A stretch of 10,625 bases of DNA from a bacterium (GCA_021782295.1 JAJXVC010000049.1:1-10625); one strand, 5' to 3'. Shown: positions 1 to 6,372, numbered from the stretch's first letter. Numbers and translations: made by a program. Notes: generated by a model from the letters alone, not told the origin.

Positions 1-298
1 GGGCACCTTGGGCGCTGTTCTTTTCCCGGGTGGACCCGGCATCCGTATCGACACGCACATTTTCTCCGGTGCGAGCGTTCCGCCGTACTACGATTCGATG
101 TTGGCAAAAGTGATTGCCTTTGCAAACACGCGCGACCAAGCAATTGCGCGAATGGAACGCGCGCTCCGTGAAACGCTGGTTGAAGGCGTTGCAACGACGA
201 CGGAGATGTGTTTAGAGATTCTCGCCACCGAAGGGTTTCGTAGCGGAACCTACGATATCGGTTTTCTTCCCCGCTTGCTCACGCAGCGCGTCGGATAG
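1..298 (+). CDS. accC: Biotin carboxylase subunit of acetyl-CoA carboxylase, 3' part (5' end outside window)
   Basis: This is the C-terminal end (98 residues visible, frame beginning at base 2) of biotin carboxylase, which uses ATP and bicarbonate to carboxylate biotin on the carrier protein AccB in the first step of fatty-acid synthesis, in the cytoplasm. The visible part matches the family's C-terminal domain: a PGGPGIRID segment whose Arg corresponds to the conserved GVRWE region of E. coli AccC, then VPPYYDSMLAKVI, the TRDQAIARMERAL helix, and EGVATTTEMC followed by the usual EGFRSGTYD ending. The stop TAG is at 296-298, and nusB begins 3 bases later, so the two are probably cotranscribed. 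The TTG at 8-10 is an internal Leu codon and not a start, because the homology runs through it. Other biotin-dependent carboxylases share this domain. The length of the tail and the nusB neighbour favour AccC. Confidence 0.93.
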   Translation, partial: GTLGAVLFPGGPGIRIDTHIFSGASVPPYYDSMLAKVIAFANTRDQAIARMERALRETLVEGVATTTEMCLEILATEGFRSGTYDIGFLPRLLTQRVG

Positions 299-301
299 AC
301 G

Positions 302-715
302 ATGCCTTCTCGGCGCATGTTGCGGGAGCGTGCTTTGCAGGCGCTCTACGCAATCGAAGTCGGTGGGCGCGAGCCGGCCGAAGTACTCGAAGAAGTATTC
401 GGAAGCGGGGGTGCAAGCGAGGAGCGCTCGTTCGTGCGCGAACTCGTTCTCGGGACGATTGATGGTGCAAGCGCTGCCGACGAGCGCATCGGCCCGGCGC
501 TCCAGGGATGGACGCTCGACCGTCTTGCGATCGTCGACAGGACGATTCTTCGTTTGGCGGTCTGTGAGTCCGAACGAAGCGAAGCCCCGCCTCGGGCGGT
601 CATTATTAACGAGGCCGTCGAACTTGCCAAACGCTATTCAACGCCGGAGGCCGCGCGCTTCGTCAACGGCGTTCTCTCCGGCATTCTAGGCGATGCGAAG
701 AGCGCCGAGGCGTAA
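302..715 (+). CDS. nusB: Transcription antitermination factor NusB
   Basis: A 137-residue protein, normal size for NusB. With NusE (S10), NusB binds boxA RNA on nascent rRNA transcripts and supports antitermination. The all-helical NusB fold is recognisable from the opening RRMLRERALQALYAIE (residues 4-19), the W-TLDRLAIVDRTILRLAVCE block (70-89), and the hallmark INEAVELAKRYS (102-113) and FVNGVLSGIL (120-129). The ATG at 302 is preferred over the ATG at 317 because the Arg-rich MPSRR opening is typical. No strong Shine-Dalgarno sequence is visible, and the 3-base gap to accC suggests translation in sequence with it. Its last 23 bases overlap the start of the penicillin-binding protein gene. 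The accC-nusB linkage is also found in Bacillus-type clusters. Confidence 0.95.
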   Translation: MPSRRMLRERALQALYAIEVGGREPAEVLEEVFGSGGASEERSFVRELVLGTIDGASAADERIGPALQGWTLDRLAIVDRTILRLAVCESERSEAPPRAVIINEAVELAKRYSTPEAARFVNGVLSGILGDAKSAEA

Positions 716-2822
716 ACCCCGTCGCCCGGTGCGATGGAAAAGCATCTGGCTGATCGCACTCCTGCTCGTTATATTCGGAGTGGGCACGTTTGCGGGCATG
801 GTGTTGGTGATATCTCGTAATCTGCCCGACGTTCGTGAACTTTCCGATTATCAGCCGGAAGGCGCAACGCGGATCTTTGCCGCCGACGGCAGTGTGCTCG
901 GCAGCGTGTACAAACAGAACCGCGTCTACGTCCCGCTCGCGAAAATCCCCCCGATTGTTCGTGACGCGTTTATCGCGAACGAAGATCACACGTTTTATAC
1001 TAATCCCGGAATCGATGTCGTCGGTATCATCCGCGCAGCAATCGCCGACGCGCTCCATCAACCGCTCGAAGGTGCTTCGACGATCACGCAACAACTCGCC
1101 CGCGGCCTCTTTCTCAACGACCGCATTACGATCACACGAAAAGTAGAAGAAGCCCTGTTGGCGCTGAAGATCGAACATTATTATACGAAAGATCAAATCC
1201 TCGAACGGTATCTCAACCTCATCTACCTCGGTGCAGGAGCCTATGGCGTCGATGCCGCCGCACGAACCTATTTCGGTCACAGTGTCTCGCAACTAACCAT
1301 TGGGCAGGCCGCCATGATCGCCGGTGTCGTCGCTGCTCCCTCCGACTATTCGCCATTTGTCAATCTTCAGCTCGCGCGAGAACGGCAACGTCACGTACTC
1401 GGCCGCATGGTTGCAAGCGGATATATCACGCGAGCGCAAGCGCGCGCAGCATTTGCAGCGCCGCTGCATTTCGTAAAAGAACGTAGCGCGGGGCCGCTCG
1501 GCTATCGCGCACCGTGGTTTACCACCTACGTCATCGCCCGTTTACGCCGTCTTTTCGGGAATCGCGCAGTCCGCGAAGGTGGGCTGCAAGTCTATACGAG
1601 CCTCAACCCGCGCATGGAGAGCGATGCGCAATCGGCGATCGATTGGGGGTTGCGCGCAGCGAAGGCCGAGGGCATCGGTGCGCATCAAGCGGCGCTGGTT
1701 GCGATTCGTCCATCCACCGGCGAGATCGTCGCAATGATCGGCGGGAAGAAATTCTCCGCGAACGATCAATTCAATCGGGCGTGGCAGGCTCTGCGTCAAC
1801 CCGGATCGTCGTTCAAAATTTATCTCTATACTGCGGCGATGAATAGCGGCCTCTCTCCGTCAACGGTGATGGATGACACGCCGGTCACCTATCCCATGTT
1901 TGACGGAAAGACGTGGTCGCCGCACGACGACGATAACCGTTTTATGGGACCGATCACGCTTCGCCGCGCACTTGCGCTCTCGCGCAATGTCGTGGCGGTG
2001 AAGCTCGCCGACCGCATCGGGCTCGATAAGTTCATTGCCTACGCTCACGCAATGGGTGTGCGTGCCCCATTGGAGCCGAATCTTTCGTTGGCCCTTGGAA
2101 CCTCGTCGGTGAGCGTCCTCGATCAGGCGAGCGGATTTCAGACCTTAGCGAATCAGGGACTCCATATCACGCCGCGCTCGATTTTGATGGTTCGCGATGC
2201 GTATGGGAACGTCGTTCTCGACGACCGAACGCCGCGCGAACGACGGGTCGTTTCTCCGGCGACGGCGTTCCTGATGACCTCGATGCTCGAAGATACCATC
2301 GCCTACGGCACGGGCGTTAACGCGAACATCGGTCGCCCCGCTGCCGGCAAGACGGGGACGACGTCGGATTTTCGCGATGCGTGGTTTGTCGGCTATACGC
2401 CCGACCTCGTCACCGCCGTCTGGATGGGCAACGACAACGATTCGCGGATGATTGAATCGTACGGCGGCAACGTTCCGGCGCGCATTTGGGCGCGCTTCAT
2501 GCGCGCGGCGCTTGCCAAGACGCCGCCGCATCCATTCCTCGTTCCAAAGGGTGTCGTGAAAGAGCCGACGTGTAACGGGGGCGTCGACTTTTTCCTGGCG
2601 GGGAATCAGAAGTCCGTGCATTGCGGGCACCCGAAAGTTCTGCCGTCGCCGGCGGCTTCGGCGAGCCCGAATCCGGATGCAACGCCGCCGCCGAATACCG
2701 CGGGTGACGGAACGAATTACATCCCGCTCGGTTCGACACCGCTCCCTTCGATGACACCGGCGCCGGCGACGAGCAGCGACACCGCGCAGGGGCCGACGCC
2801 GCAGGCAAGCGCAACGCCGTGA
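693..2822 (+). CDS. Class A penicillin-binding protein (bifunctional transglycosylase/transpeptidase, PBP1a-like)
   Basis: A 709-residue peptidoglycan polymerase and crosslinker. A basic cytoplasmic N-terminus (residues 1-15) precedes one membrane anchor (about 18-40). The GT51 glycosyltransferase domain (about 55-260) shows the catalytic-Glu motif EDHTFYTNPGID (Glu97), GASTITQQLARGLFL (127-141) and YLNLIYLGAGAYGVDAAA. The transpeptidase domain (about 300-605) has SSFK (372-375, catalytic Ser372), SRN (430-432) and KTGTT (553-557). A Pro/Ser/Thr/Ala-rich tail follows (about 648-709), and two cysteines at 627 and 644 could form an extracytoplasmic disulfide. Motif 1 carries Asn104 where His is usual. 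The ATG at 693 overlaps nusB by 23 bases; a GTG at 729 would avoid the overlap but removes most of the positively charged N-terminus. The end overlaps xseA by GTGA. Both catalytic sites look intact, so a bifunctional enzyme is inferred. Confidence 0.94.
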   Translation: MRRAPRRKPRRPVRWKSIWLIALLLVIFGVGTFAGMVLVISRNLPDVRELSDYQPEGATRIFAADGSVLGSVYKQNRVYVPLAKIPPIVRDAFIANEDHTFYTNPGIDVVGIIRAAIADALHQPLEGASTITQQLARGLFLNDRITITRKVEEALLALKIEHYYTKDQILERYLNLIYLGAGAYGVDAAARTYFGHSVSQLTIGQAAMIAGVVAAPSDYSPFVNLQLARERQRHVLGRMVASGYITRAQARAAFAAPLHFVKERSAGPLGYRAPWFTTYVIARLRRLFGNRAVREGGLQVYTSLNPRMESDAQSAIDWGLRAAKAEGIGAHQAALVAIRPSTGEIVAMIGGKKFSANDQFNRAWQALRQPGSSFKIYLYTAAMNSGLSPSTVMDDTPVTYPMFDGKTWSPHDDDNRFMGPITLRRALALSRNVVAVKLADRIGLDKFIAYAHAMGVRAPLEPNLSLALGTSSVSVLDQASGFQTLANQGLHITPRSILMVRDAYGNVVLDDRTPRERRVVSPATAFLMTSMLEDTIAYGTGVNANIGRPAAGKTGTTSDFRDAWFVGYTPDLVTAVWMGNDNDSRMIESYGGNVPARIWARFMRAALAKTPPHPFLVPKGVVKEPTCNGGVDFFLAGNQKSVHCGHPKVLPSPAASASPNPDATPPPNTAGDGTNYIPLGSTPLPSMTPAPATSSDTAQGPTPQASATP

Positions 2823-4183
2823 GCGAGGATGAAAAACTTCGCGCACCGATGACCGTTGCGGAGTTCTCGCAGCGCATGAGCGATCTCTTCGCGCGGGTTC
2901 CACGCTTTCGCGATATCGCCGTCAGCGGCGAGATTACCGGCATGCGTCCGTCATCGAACGCGATCTACTTCGACCTGAAAGATCAGGGAGCGCAGGGCGG
3001 CCCGGTGCTCTCGTGTTTCTTGCGCGCCGATCGCGTGCCCAACGATGTGAAACTCGCCGACGGGCTGGCCGTGGTTGCGCGCGGGGAGATCATCAACTAC
3101 GGCCCGCGTAGCCGCTACTCGTTAACCGTTCGCGAGATTGCGGCGACCGGGCTCGGGTTGCTCTTCCTCGAATTTCAGGCGCTCAAGGATCGTCTGCAAC
3201 GCGAGGGACTCTTTAACGACGACCGCAAACGCGCGCTGCCGCGCTTTCCGCGCAAGGTCGCCGTCGTCTCGACGCGCGAAGGGAAAGGCATCGAGGATTT
3301 CGTCCGCGAGATCGAAAAGCGCGCGCCCTTCGTCCACCTGCGCCTCTTCGATACACGCGTGCAAGGGATTGGCGCGGAGCGCGATATCGCCGCCGCAATC
3401 GAGCGCGCCGACCGCAGCGGCGCCGAGCTGATCGTGCTCGGGCGCGGCGGTGGTTCCTACGAGGATCTCTTCCCCTTCAATCGCGAGGAGGTCGTGCGCG
3501 CGATCGTCGCCGCGCAGACGCCGGTGCTGACGGCGATCGGCCATAGCGCGGATATTCATCTCGCCGATCTCGCCGCCGACGAGCACGCAAATACGCCGAG
3601 CCTTGCCGCCGAGCGCGTGCTGGCGGGGTGGATCAAGGCGGCGGAATGGTTGCCGAAGATGAGCGAGCGGCTTGGCTATGCAGCGCAACGGCGTCTCGAT
3701 CGTGCAACGCACGACGTCGAAATGCGTTCGCGTGCCGTCGATGCGGCGATGGTCGCTCGTTTTGCAACGCTGCAGACGAAGATCGTACAACGCGAGCGAG
3801 CGCTGGCGGCGCTGGACCCGCGCGCACGCCTTGCCGCCCGCGCGGCGGCGATCGCTACAAAAAGCGAGCAACTCCAGGCCTCGGCGGTCGCGCTGCTGCG
3901 ACGCGCGCGAACGCAGCTCGAGGTTCGCGGAGAACGGCTTCCGGAGCGCGTTGCCGGGCTCGCGTTGCGCAAGCGCTCGCTGCTCGATCTGCGCTCGGCT
4001 GCACTGCGGGGAGTCGATCCTCACGCACCGTTGGAGCGCGGATACGCAATCGTTCTTCGCGACGGCATTGCCGTCCGGAGCGCGCAGCAGTTGCAGGTCG
4101 GCGACGAAGTGCGTGCCCGCTTCGGCCGCGGGGCTGCACGCGCGCGCATCGAACGTATCGAAACAGAGGAGGGAGAGGTATGA
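2819..4183 (+). CDS. xseA: Exodeoxyribonuclease VII large subunit
   Basis: Catalytic subunit (454 residues, family range) of exonuclease VII, which with several XseB copies degrades single-stranded DNA from both ends into acid-soluble fragments. Order: N-terminal OB fold (about 11-108; SGEITGMRPSSNAIYFDLKD), catalytic core (about 120-270), a long Ala/Arg-rich helical region (about 270-395) expected to form the XseB-binding coiled coil, and the C-terminal PLERGYAIV strand (404-412). In the core, VAVVSTREGKGIEDF, RVQGIGAERDI, LGRGGGSYEDLFPFN and IGHSADIHLADLAADEHANTPS are visible. Asp160, Arg209, His242 and Asp245 align with the residues I recall as catalytic in E. coli (D155, R205, H238, D241). 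GHSAD replaces the usual GHETD. The GTG at 2819 gives a 4-base GTGA overlap with the upstream stop; the ATG at 2849 (MTVAEF, where many homologues begin) is an alternative. Confidence 0.95.
   Translation: MSEDEKLRAPMTVAEFSQRMSDLFARVPRFRDIAVSGEITGMRPSSNAIYFDLKDQGAQGGPVLSCFLRADRVPNDVKLADGLAVVARGEIINYGPRSRYSLTVREIAATGLGLLFLEFQALKDRLQREGLFNDDRKRALPRFPRKVAVVSTREGKGIEDFVREIEKRAPFVHLRLFDTRVQGIGAERDIAAAIERADRSGAELIVLGRGGGSYEDLFPFNREEVVRAIVAAQTPVLTAIGHSADIHLADLAADEHANTPSLAAERVLAGWIKAAEWLPKMSERLGYAAQRRLDRATHDVEMRSRAVDAAMVARFATLQTKIVQRERALAALDPRARLAARAAAIATKSEQLQASAVALLRRARTQLEVRGERLPERVAGLALRKRSLLDLRSAALRGVDPHAPLERGYAIVLRDGIAVRSAQQLQVGDEVRARFGRGAARARIERIETEEGEV
4167..4172 (+). promoter_or_regulatory. 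Strong Shine-Dalgarno for xseB
   Basis: AGGAGG lies 7 bases before the xseB ATG at 4180, inside the last codons of xseA, within the purine-rich run GAGGAGGGAGAGG. It is the clearest plus-strand ribosome-binding site in the window. It fixes the xseB start and fits the need to make several small subunits per large subunit. Confidence 0.8.
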
Positions 4184-4383
4184 GTGAACCCGGCGAGGCC
4201 TTCGAACAGAAACTCGCACGCATCGATGCGATCGTCAAAGAGTTGGCAAACGAACAGACGACGCTCGACCGCGGTGTCGCGCTCTTTCAGGAAGGGCGGA
4301 CGCTGATCACCGCCTGTGAAGCGCTCCTGAAAGGCGCACAAGAACAGGTTGAGGCTGCCACGAAGGGCGAGGGCAAGGTATGA
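4180..4383 (+). CDS. xseB: Exodeoxyribonuclease VII small subunit
   Basis: A 67-residue acidic helical protein, normal for XseB, the non-catalytic subunit that binds the helical arm of XseA. The family pattern is clear: AFEQKLARIDAIVKELA (7-23), a short turn with TTLDRGVALFQEGRTL (27-42), then the second helix CEALLKGAQEQVEAA (46-60). The two helices form the hairpin that packs on XseA. The start ATG at 4180 shares ATGA with the xseA stop and has an excellent AGGAGG site 7 bases upstream. Its own stop shares ATGA (4380-4383) with the following zinc-ribbon gene, so three consecutive genes are translationally coupled. The last codons (from 4339) recur as a duplicate at 4620-4655. Confidence 0.95.
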   Translation: MSEPGEAFEQKLARIDAIVKELANEQTTLDRGVALFQEGRTLITACEALLKGAQEQVEAATKGEGKV

Positions 4384-4390
4384 GCGGCGG
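4339..4390 (+). repeat. Direct repeat copy 1: xseB tail plus start of zinc-ribbon gene 1
   Basis: This segment runs from CAAGAACAGGTT in xseB through the ATGA overlap to the ATGAGCGGCGG start of the first zinc-ribbon gene. It matches 4620-4662 at about 39 of 43 positions by hand alignment, with one 9-base (three-codon) gap. The first 12 bases are identical and the last 25 differ at two positions. The coincidence of frame, stop and next start in both copies points to tandem duplication and not chance. Confidence 0.85.
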
Positions 4391-4613
4391 ATGTTGCACC
4401 GCATGCGGTGCCGTCTGTGCGACATCGGCGGCTTCGTGCGCCGCGTGTGGGGCGATCGTCAGCGCTATTGCTGCCGAGAGCGCGACGGCAACGCGCAGTG
4501 GCTCGGAGAAGCCGTGGCCGGGACGATCGGCCGCCGGCACCATTCTGATCGGCGTCGGCCTCGTTCTGCTCGTGGCGATTTTGGTGGTCGCGGCCTCGTT
4601 GGCGCCGCGTTAG
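4380..4613 (+). CDS. Small membrane-anchored zinc-ribbon protein, copy 1 (function unknown)
   Basis: A 77-residue protein that I do not recognise as a named family. The N-terminus is a compact zinc-ribbon-like module with two CxxCG knuckles (Cys6/Cys9 and Cys20/Cys23) ten residues apart; additional cysteines lie at 5 and 13. A polar Ala/Ser/Thr linker (about 28-50) leads to one hydrophobic span (about 53-73) ending with a Pro-Arg tail. There is no signal peptide before the cysteines, so the ribbon probably faces the cytoplasm with a C-terminal tail anchor (inference). It overlaps xseB by ATGA, which supports real translation and argues it is made together with exonuclease VII. A second gene of the same architecture follows 38 bases downstream. 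Zinc binding is inferred from the cysteine spacing only. Confidence 0.8.
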   Translation: MSGGCCTACGAVCATSAASCAACGAIVSAIAAESATATRSGSEKPWPGRSAAGTILIGVGLVLLVAILVVAASLAPR

Positions 4614-4616
4614 CGT

Positions 4617-4655
4617 ATGCAAGAACAGGTTGCGAACGGCGAGAGCAAGGCATGA
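4617..4655 (+). pseudogene. Vestigial xseB C-terminus, 12-codon in-frame remnant (possible coupling leader peptide)
   Basis: An ATG-initiated 12-codon reading frame, MQEQVANGESKA, lies between the two zinc-ribbon genes. It aligns in frame with the xseB ending AQEQVEAATKGEGKV, minus three residues. Its TGA stop shares ATGA (4652-4655) with the start of the second zinc-ribbon gene, exactly as the true xseB stop does with the first. It is best read as the leftover of a duplication that carried the xseB 3' end along. Because frame and stop-start overlap survive, it may still act as a leader that delivers ribosomes to the next gene. No convincing ribosome-binding site precedes its ATG, so translation is uncertain. 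Confidence 0.65.
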
Positions 4656-4662
4656 GCGGCGG
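4620..4662 (+). repeat. Direct repeat copy 2: duplicated xseB tail plus start of zinc-ribbon gene 2
   Basis: Second copy of the 4339-4390 segment, 281 bases downstream. It keeps CAAGAACAGGTT, then GGCGAGAGCAAGGCATGAGCGGCGG interpreted as the former xseB end, the ATGA overlap and the MSGG start of the second zinc-ribbon gene. It lacks nine bases relative to copy 1, which preserves the reading frame. Confidence 0.85.
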
Positions 4663-4912
4663 CGGAACATGCGGCACCTGCGGAGCATCGTTTCTGCCTC
4701 CGAGCGTGCAGTGCGGCATCTGCGGCGGCGCCTTTACTACGGCGATCGCCATTCAAACGATGCAAACCAACGAGATCATCGCCGCGGAATTTCCGGAACA
4801 ATTATCGCCGGTTATGGATCGGAGCGCTCCCCGTGTCGCGCGTCTGTTCACGGCGGTGACGATCGCCTTGTGCATCGCGGCACTGGTGGTCGTCTATTTC
4901 TGGCATTTCTAA
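4652..4912 (+). CDS. Small membrane-anchored zinc-ribbon protein, copy 2 (function unknown)
   Basis: An 86-residue paralogue of the preceding small gene with the same plan: MSGG start, two CxxCG knuckles (Cys7/Cys10 and Cys21/Cys24) ten residues apart, a longer middle segment (about 28-62), and one hydrophobic span near the C-terminus (about 65-83) ending in YFWHF. The extra cysteines of copy 1 are absent, leaving a cleaner four-Cys zinc site. The ATG at 4652 is chosen over longer in-frame options because it matches the MSGG start of copy 1 and shares ATGA with the upstream 12-codon frame. The stop lies 8 bases from the stop of the convergent minus-strand gene. A membrane-tethered cytoplasmic zinc ribbon is inferred; partner and role are unknown. 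Confidence 0.8.
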   Translation: MSGGGTCGTCGASFLPPSVQCGICGGAFTTAIAIQTMQTNEIIAAEFPEQLSPVMDRSAPRVARLFTAVTIALCIAALVVVYFWHF

Positions 4913-4920
4913 AGCTCGCG

Positions 4921-5217
4921 CTACCCGCCGGCGATCGCTCCGATAATCAACAGCGGCTCGCTGCCGTTGGCGACGGCATCGGGAAGCACGCTCGTGGGGT
5001 CTTCATGCGAGAGATCGGTGTTGCAGGCGTAGAAGCGCACCATCGCTCGACGCGTGCGCGTTCCGTGATGCAGCATCGTCCCGCGCAGCGCCGGGTAGCG
5101 CTCCTCGATGGCGCCGATCACCGATACAATCGTCGGCTCGCCCTCTGGTTCGACCTCGATCTCCCCGCCGATATTCGCCAATACTTTGAGGTGGGCGGGA
5201 AGAACCACGCGGATCAT
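4921..5217 (-). CDS. MoaD/ThiS-type ubiquitin-like protein with C-terminal Gly-Gly
   Basis: A 98-residue small protein ending in IIGAIAGG. The exposed terminal Gly-Gly plus the short beta-grasp layout ([16 protein letters not shown] opening strands, the [16 protein letters not shown] helix at about 31-46, and the [10 protein letters not shown] strand region) marks the MoaD/ThiS sulfur-carrier fold. In that family the Gly-Gly end is adenylated by an E1-like enzyme (MoeB, ThiF) and converted to a thiocarboxylate for molybdopterin, thiamin or other sulfur transfer, or is conjugated to proteins. No such enzyme or any molybdopterin or thiamin gene is in the window, so the pathway is unknown. Its ATG shares ATGA (5214-5217) with the stop of the upstream propeller gene, so the two are one operon and probably act together. 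It is longer than classical MoaD (about 80 residues). Confidence 0.82.
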   Translation of the reverse strand: MIRVVLPAHLKVLANIGGEIEVEPEGEPTIVSVIGAIEERYPALRGTMLHHGTRTRRAMVRFYACNTDLSHEDPTSVLPDAVANGSEPLLIIGAIAGG

Positions 5218-6329
5218 TCGAGCGTCTGAACTTCCACCGAGAGCACCGGGGGGAGATCGCGAGCGATCGCCGTCCAGGAATCACCGCTATCCGATGAGGC
5301 GTAGATCTGTCCGCCGGTCGTGCCGAAGTAGATGCCGCAGGAATCGAGCCGGTCGACGGCCATCGCGTCGCGCAGCACGTTGACGTAGCAGTGCTCCTGC
5401 GGAAGCCCTTTCGTTAGCGCCTCCCACTCATTGCCGCCGCTCTTGCTGCGGTAGACGCGCAATGCACCGTCGAGCGGAAAGTGTTCGCGGTCGCTCGTAA
5501 TCGGAACGACGTAAATCGTTTCGGGTTCGTGAGCGTGAACGTCGATTGCAAATCCGAAATCGGTGGGGAGGTTGCCGCTGATCTCGTGCCATCGATCGCC
5601 GCCGTTGTCGCTGCGCATAACGTCCCAGTGTTTCTGCATGAACAGCACCTCCGGCTTCGCCGGGTGCATGGCGAGCCGATGCACGCAGTGCCCGACCTCG
5701 GCATTGGGATCGGGAATATATTCCGAATGAAGGCCTTGATTGATCGGGCGCCAGGTGGCTCCGCCGTCGTCGGTGCGGAACGCTCCGGCTGCAGAGATCG
5801 CGACGTAGATTCGTTGCGCATCGGTAGGATCGACGATGATGGTGTGAAGGCAGAGGCCGCCGGCACCGGGGTGCCAGGTGCTTCCGGTGCTGCTGGTGCG
5901 GAGCGCATCGAGTTCGCGCCAACTCTCGCCCCCGTCGTCGGAGCGAAAGAGCGCAGCATCTTCGACACCGGCGTAGAGGACGTCGGGGTTCGTCGGCGAG
6001 GGCTCGATATGCCAGACGCGTTTGAACTCCCACGGGCGCGCGGTGCCGTCGAACCATTGATGCGTCCCGGGAGTGCCGGCGTAGGTGAATTCATTATTGA
6101 CCGTGCGCCACGTCCGCCCACCGTCGTCGGAGCGCTGCATGACTTGGCCGAACCACGAACTGCACTGCGAGGCGTAGAGGCGTTGGGGATCGGCGGGTGA
6201 GCCCGTCATGTGGTAGATCTCCCAGCCGGGGAACAATGGGCCCTCGATCTTCCAACGGTCGCGCTTTGCATCGGCCTGAAGAATGAAGGCGCCTTTTCTG
6301 GTACCGGCGAGAACGCGGACAGCACTCAT
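5214..6329 (-). CDS. Cytoplasmic BNR/Asp-box beta-propeller protein (sialidase/Ycf48-like fold, function unknown)
   Basis: A 371-residue repeat protein with six Asp boxes (S/T-x-D-x-G-x-S/T-W type): SDDGGRTW (67-74), SDDGGESW (130-137), TDDGGATW (186-193), SDNGGDRW (240-247), a degenerate SKSGGNEW (295-302) and SSDSGDSW (345-352). Spacing of about 50-60 residues indicates a six- or seven-bladed propeller resembling the VPS10/Ycf48-like group often annotated as exo-alpha-sialidase or glycosyl hydrolase. There is no signal peptide, so it is probably cytoplasmic, and I see no basis for sialidase activity. His/Cys-containing loops ([25 protein letters not shown]) may line a binding site. The ATG at 6327-6329 has GGAGGT 8 bases upstream. 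It is the first gene of an operon with the Gly-Gly protein and is divergent from tlyA. Confidence 0.85.
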   Translation of the reverse strand: MSAVRVLAGTRKGAFILQADAKRDRWKIEGPLFPGWEIYHMTGSPADPQRLYASQCSSWFGQVMQRSDDGGRTWRTVNNEFTYAGTPGTHQWFDGTARPWEFKRVWHIEPSPTNPDVLYAGVEDAALFRSDDGGESWRELDALRTSSTGSTWHPGAGGLCLHTIIVDPTDAQRIYVAISAAGAFRTDDGGATWRPINQGLHSEYIPDPNAEVGHCVHRLAMHPAKPEVLFMQKHWDVMRSDNGGDRWHEISGNLPTDFGFAIDVHAHEPETIYVVPITSDREHFPLDGALRVYRSKSGGNEWEALTKGLPQEHCYVNVLRDAMAVDRLDSCGIYFGTTGGQIYASSDSGDSWTAIARDLPPVLSVEVQTLE

Positions 6330-6337
6330 GGTTTACG

Positions 6338-6343
6338 ACCTCC
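6338..6343 (-). promoter_or_regulatory. Shine-Dalgarno for the BNR propeller gene
   Basis: Read on the minus strand, GGAGGT lies 8 bases before the ATG at 6329-6327. This is a near-ideal ribosome-binding site and fixes the start of the propeller gene. Confidence 0.75.
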
Positions 6344-6354
6344 GTCGCAGCAGC

Positions 6355-6372
6355 CTGCGGCGCTTTCCGCAG
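6355..6372. repeat. Small hairpin, 6-bp stem, competing with the larger inverted repeat
   Basis: CTGCGG (6355-6360) and CCGCAG (6367-6372) flank a 6-base loop. The right arm lies within the left arm of the 12-bp inverted repeat at 6362-6407, so the two structures cannot form at once. A third CTGCGG occurs at 6397-6402. Confidence 0.55.

Noticed and set aside
8..10. TTG as a start codon for the first gene
   Set aside because: Biotin carboxylase homology needs several hundred upstream residues; the gene is cut by the window edge.
663..1292. 209-codon open frame antisense to the start of the penicillin-binding protein gene
   Set aside because: It lies fully over the conserved glycosyltransferase domain and shows no family motifs or ribosome-binding site.
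3122..4219. 365-codon open frame antisense to xseA and xseB start
   Set aside because: xseA is unmistakable on the other strand. The antisense translation is Arg/Ala/Cys-rich with no recognisable motif, as expected from GC-rich codon bias.
5481..6200. 239-codon plus-strand open frame antisense to the propeller gene
   Set aside because: The minus-strand protein has six clear Asp boxes and a good ribosome-binding site; the plus-strand frame is its shadow.
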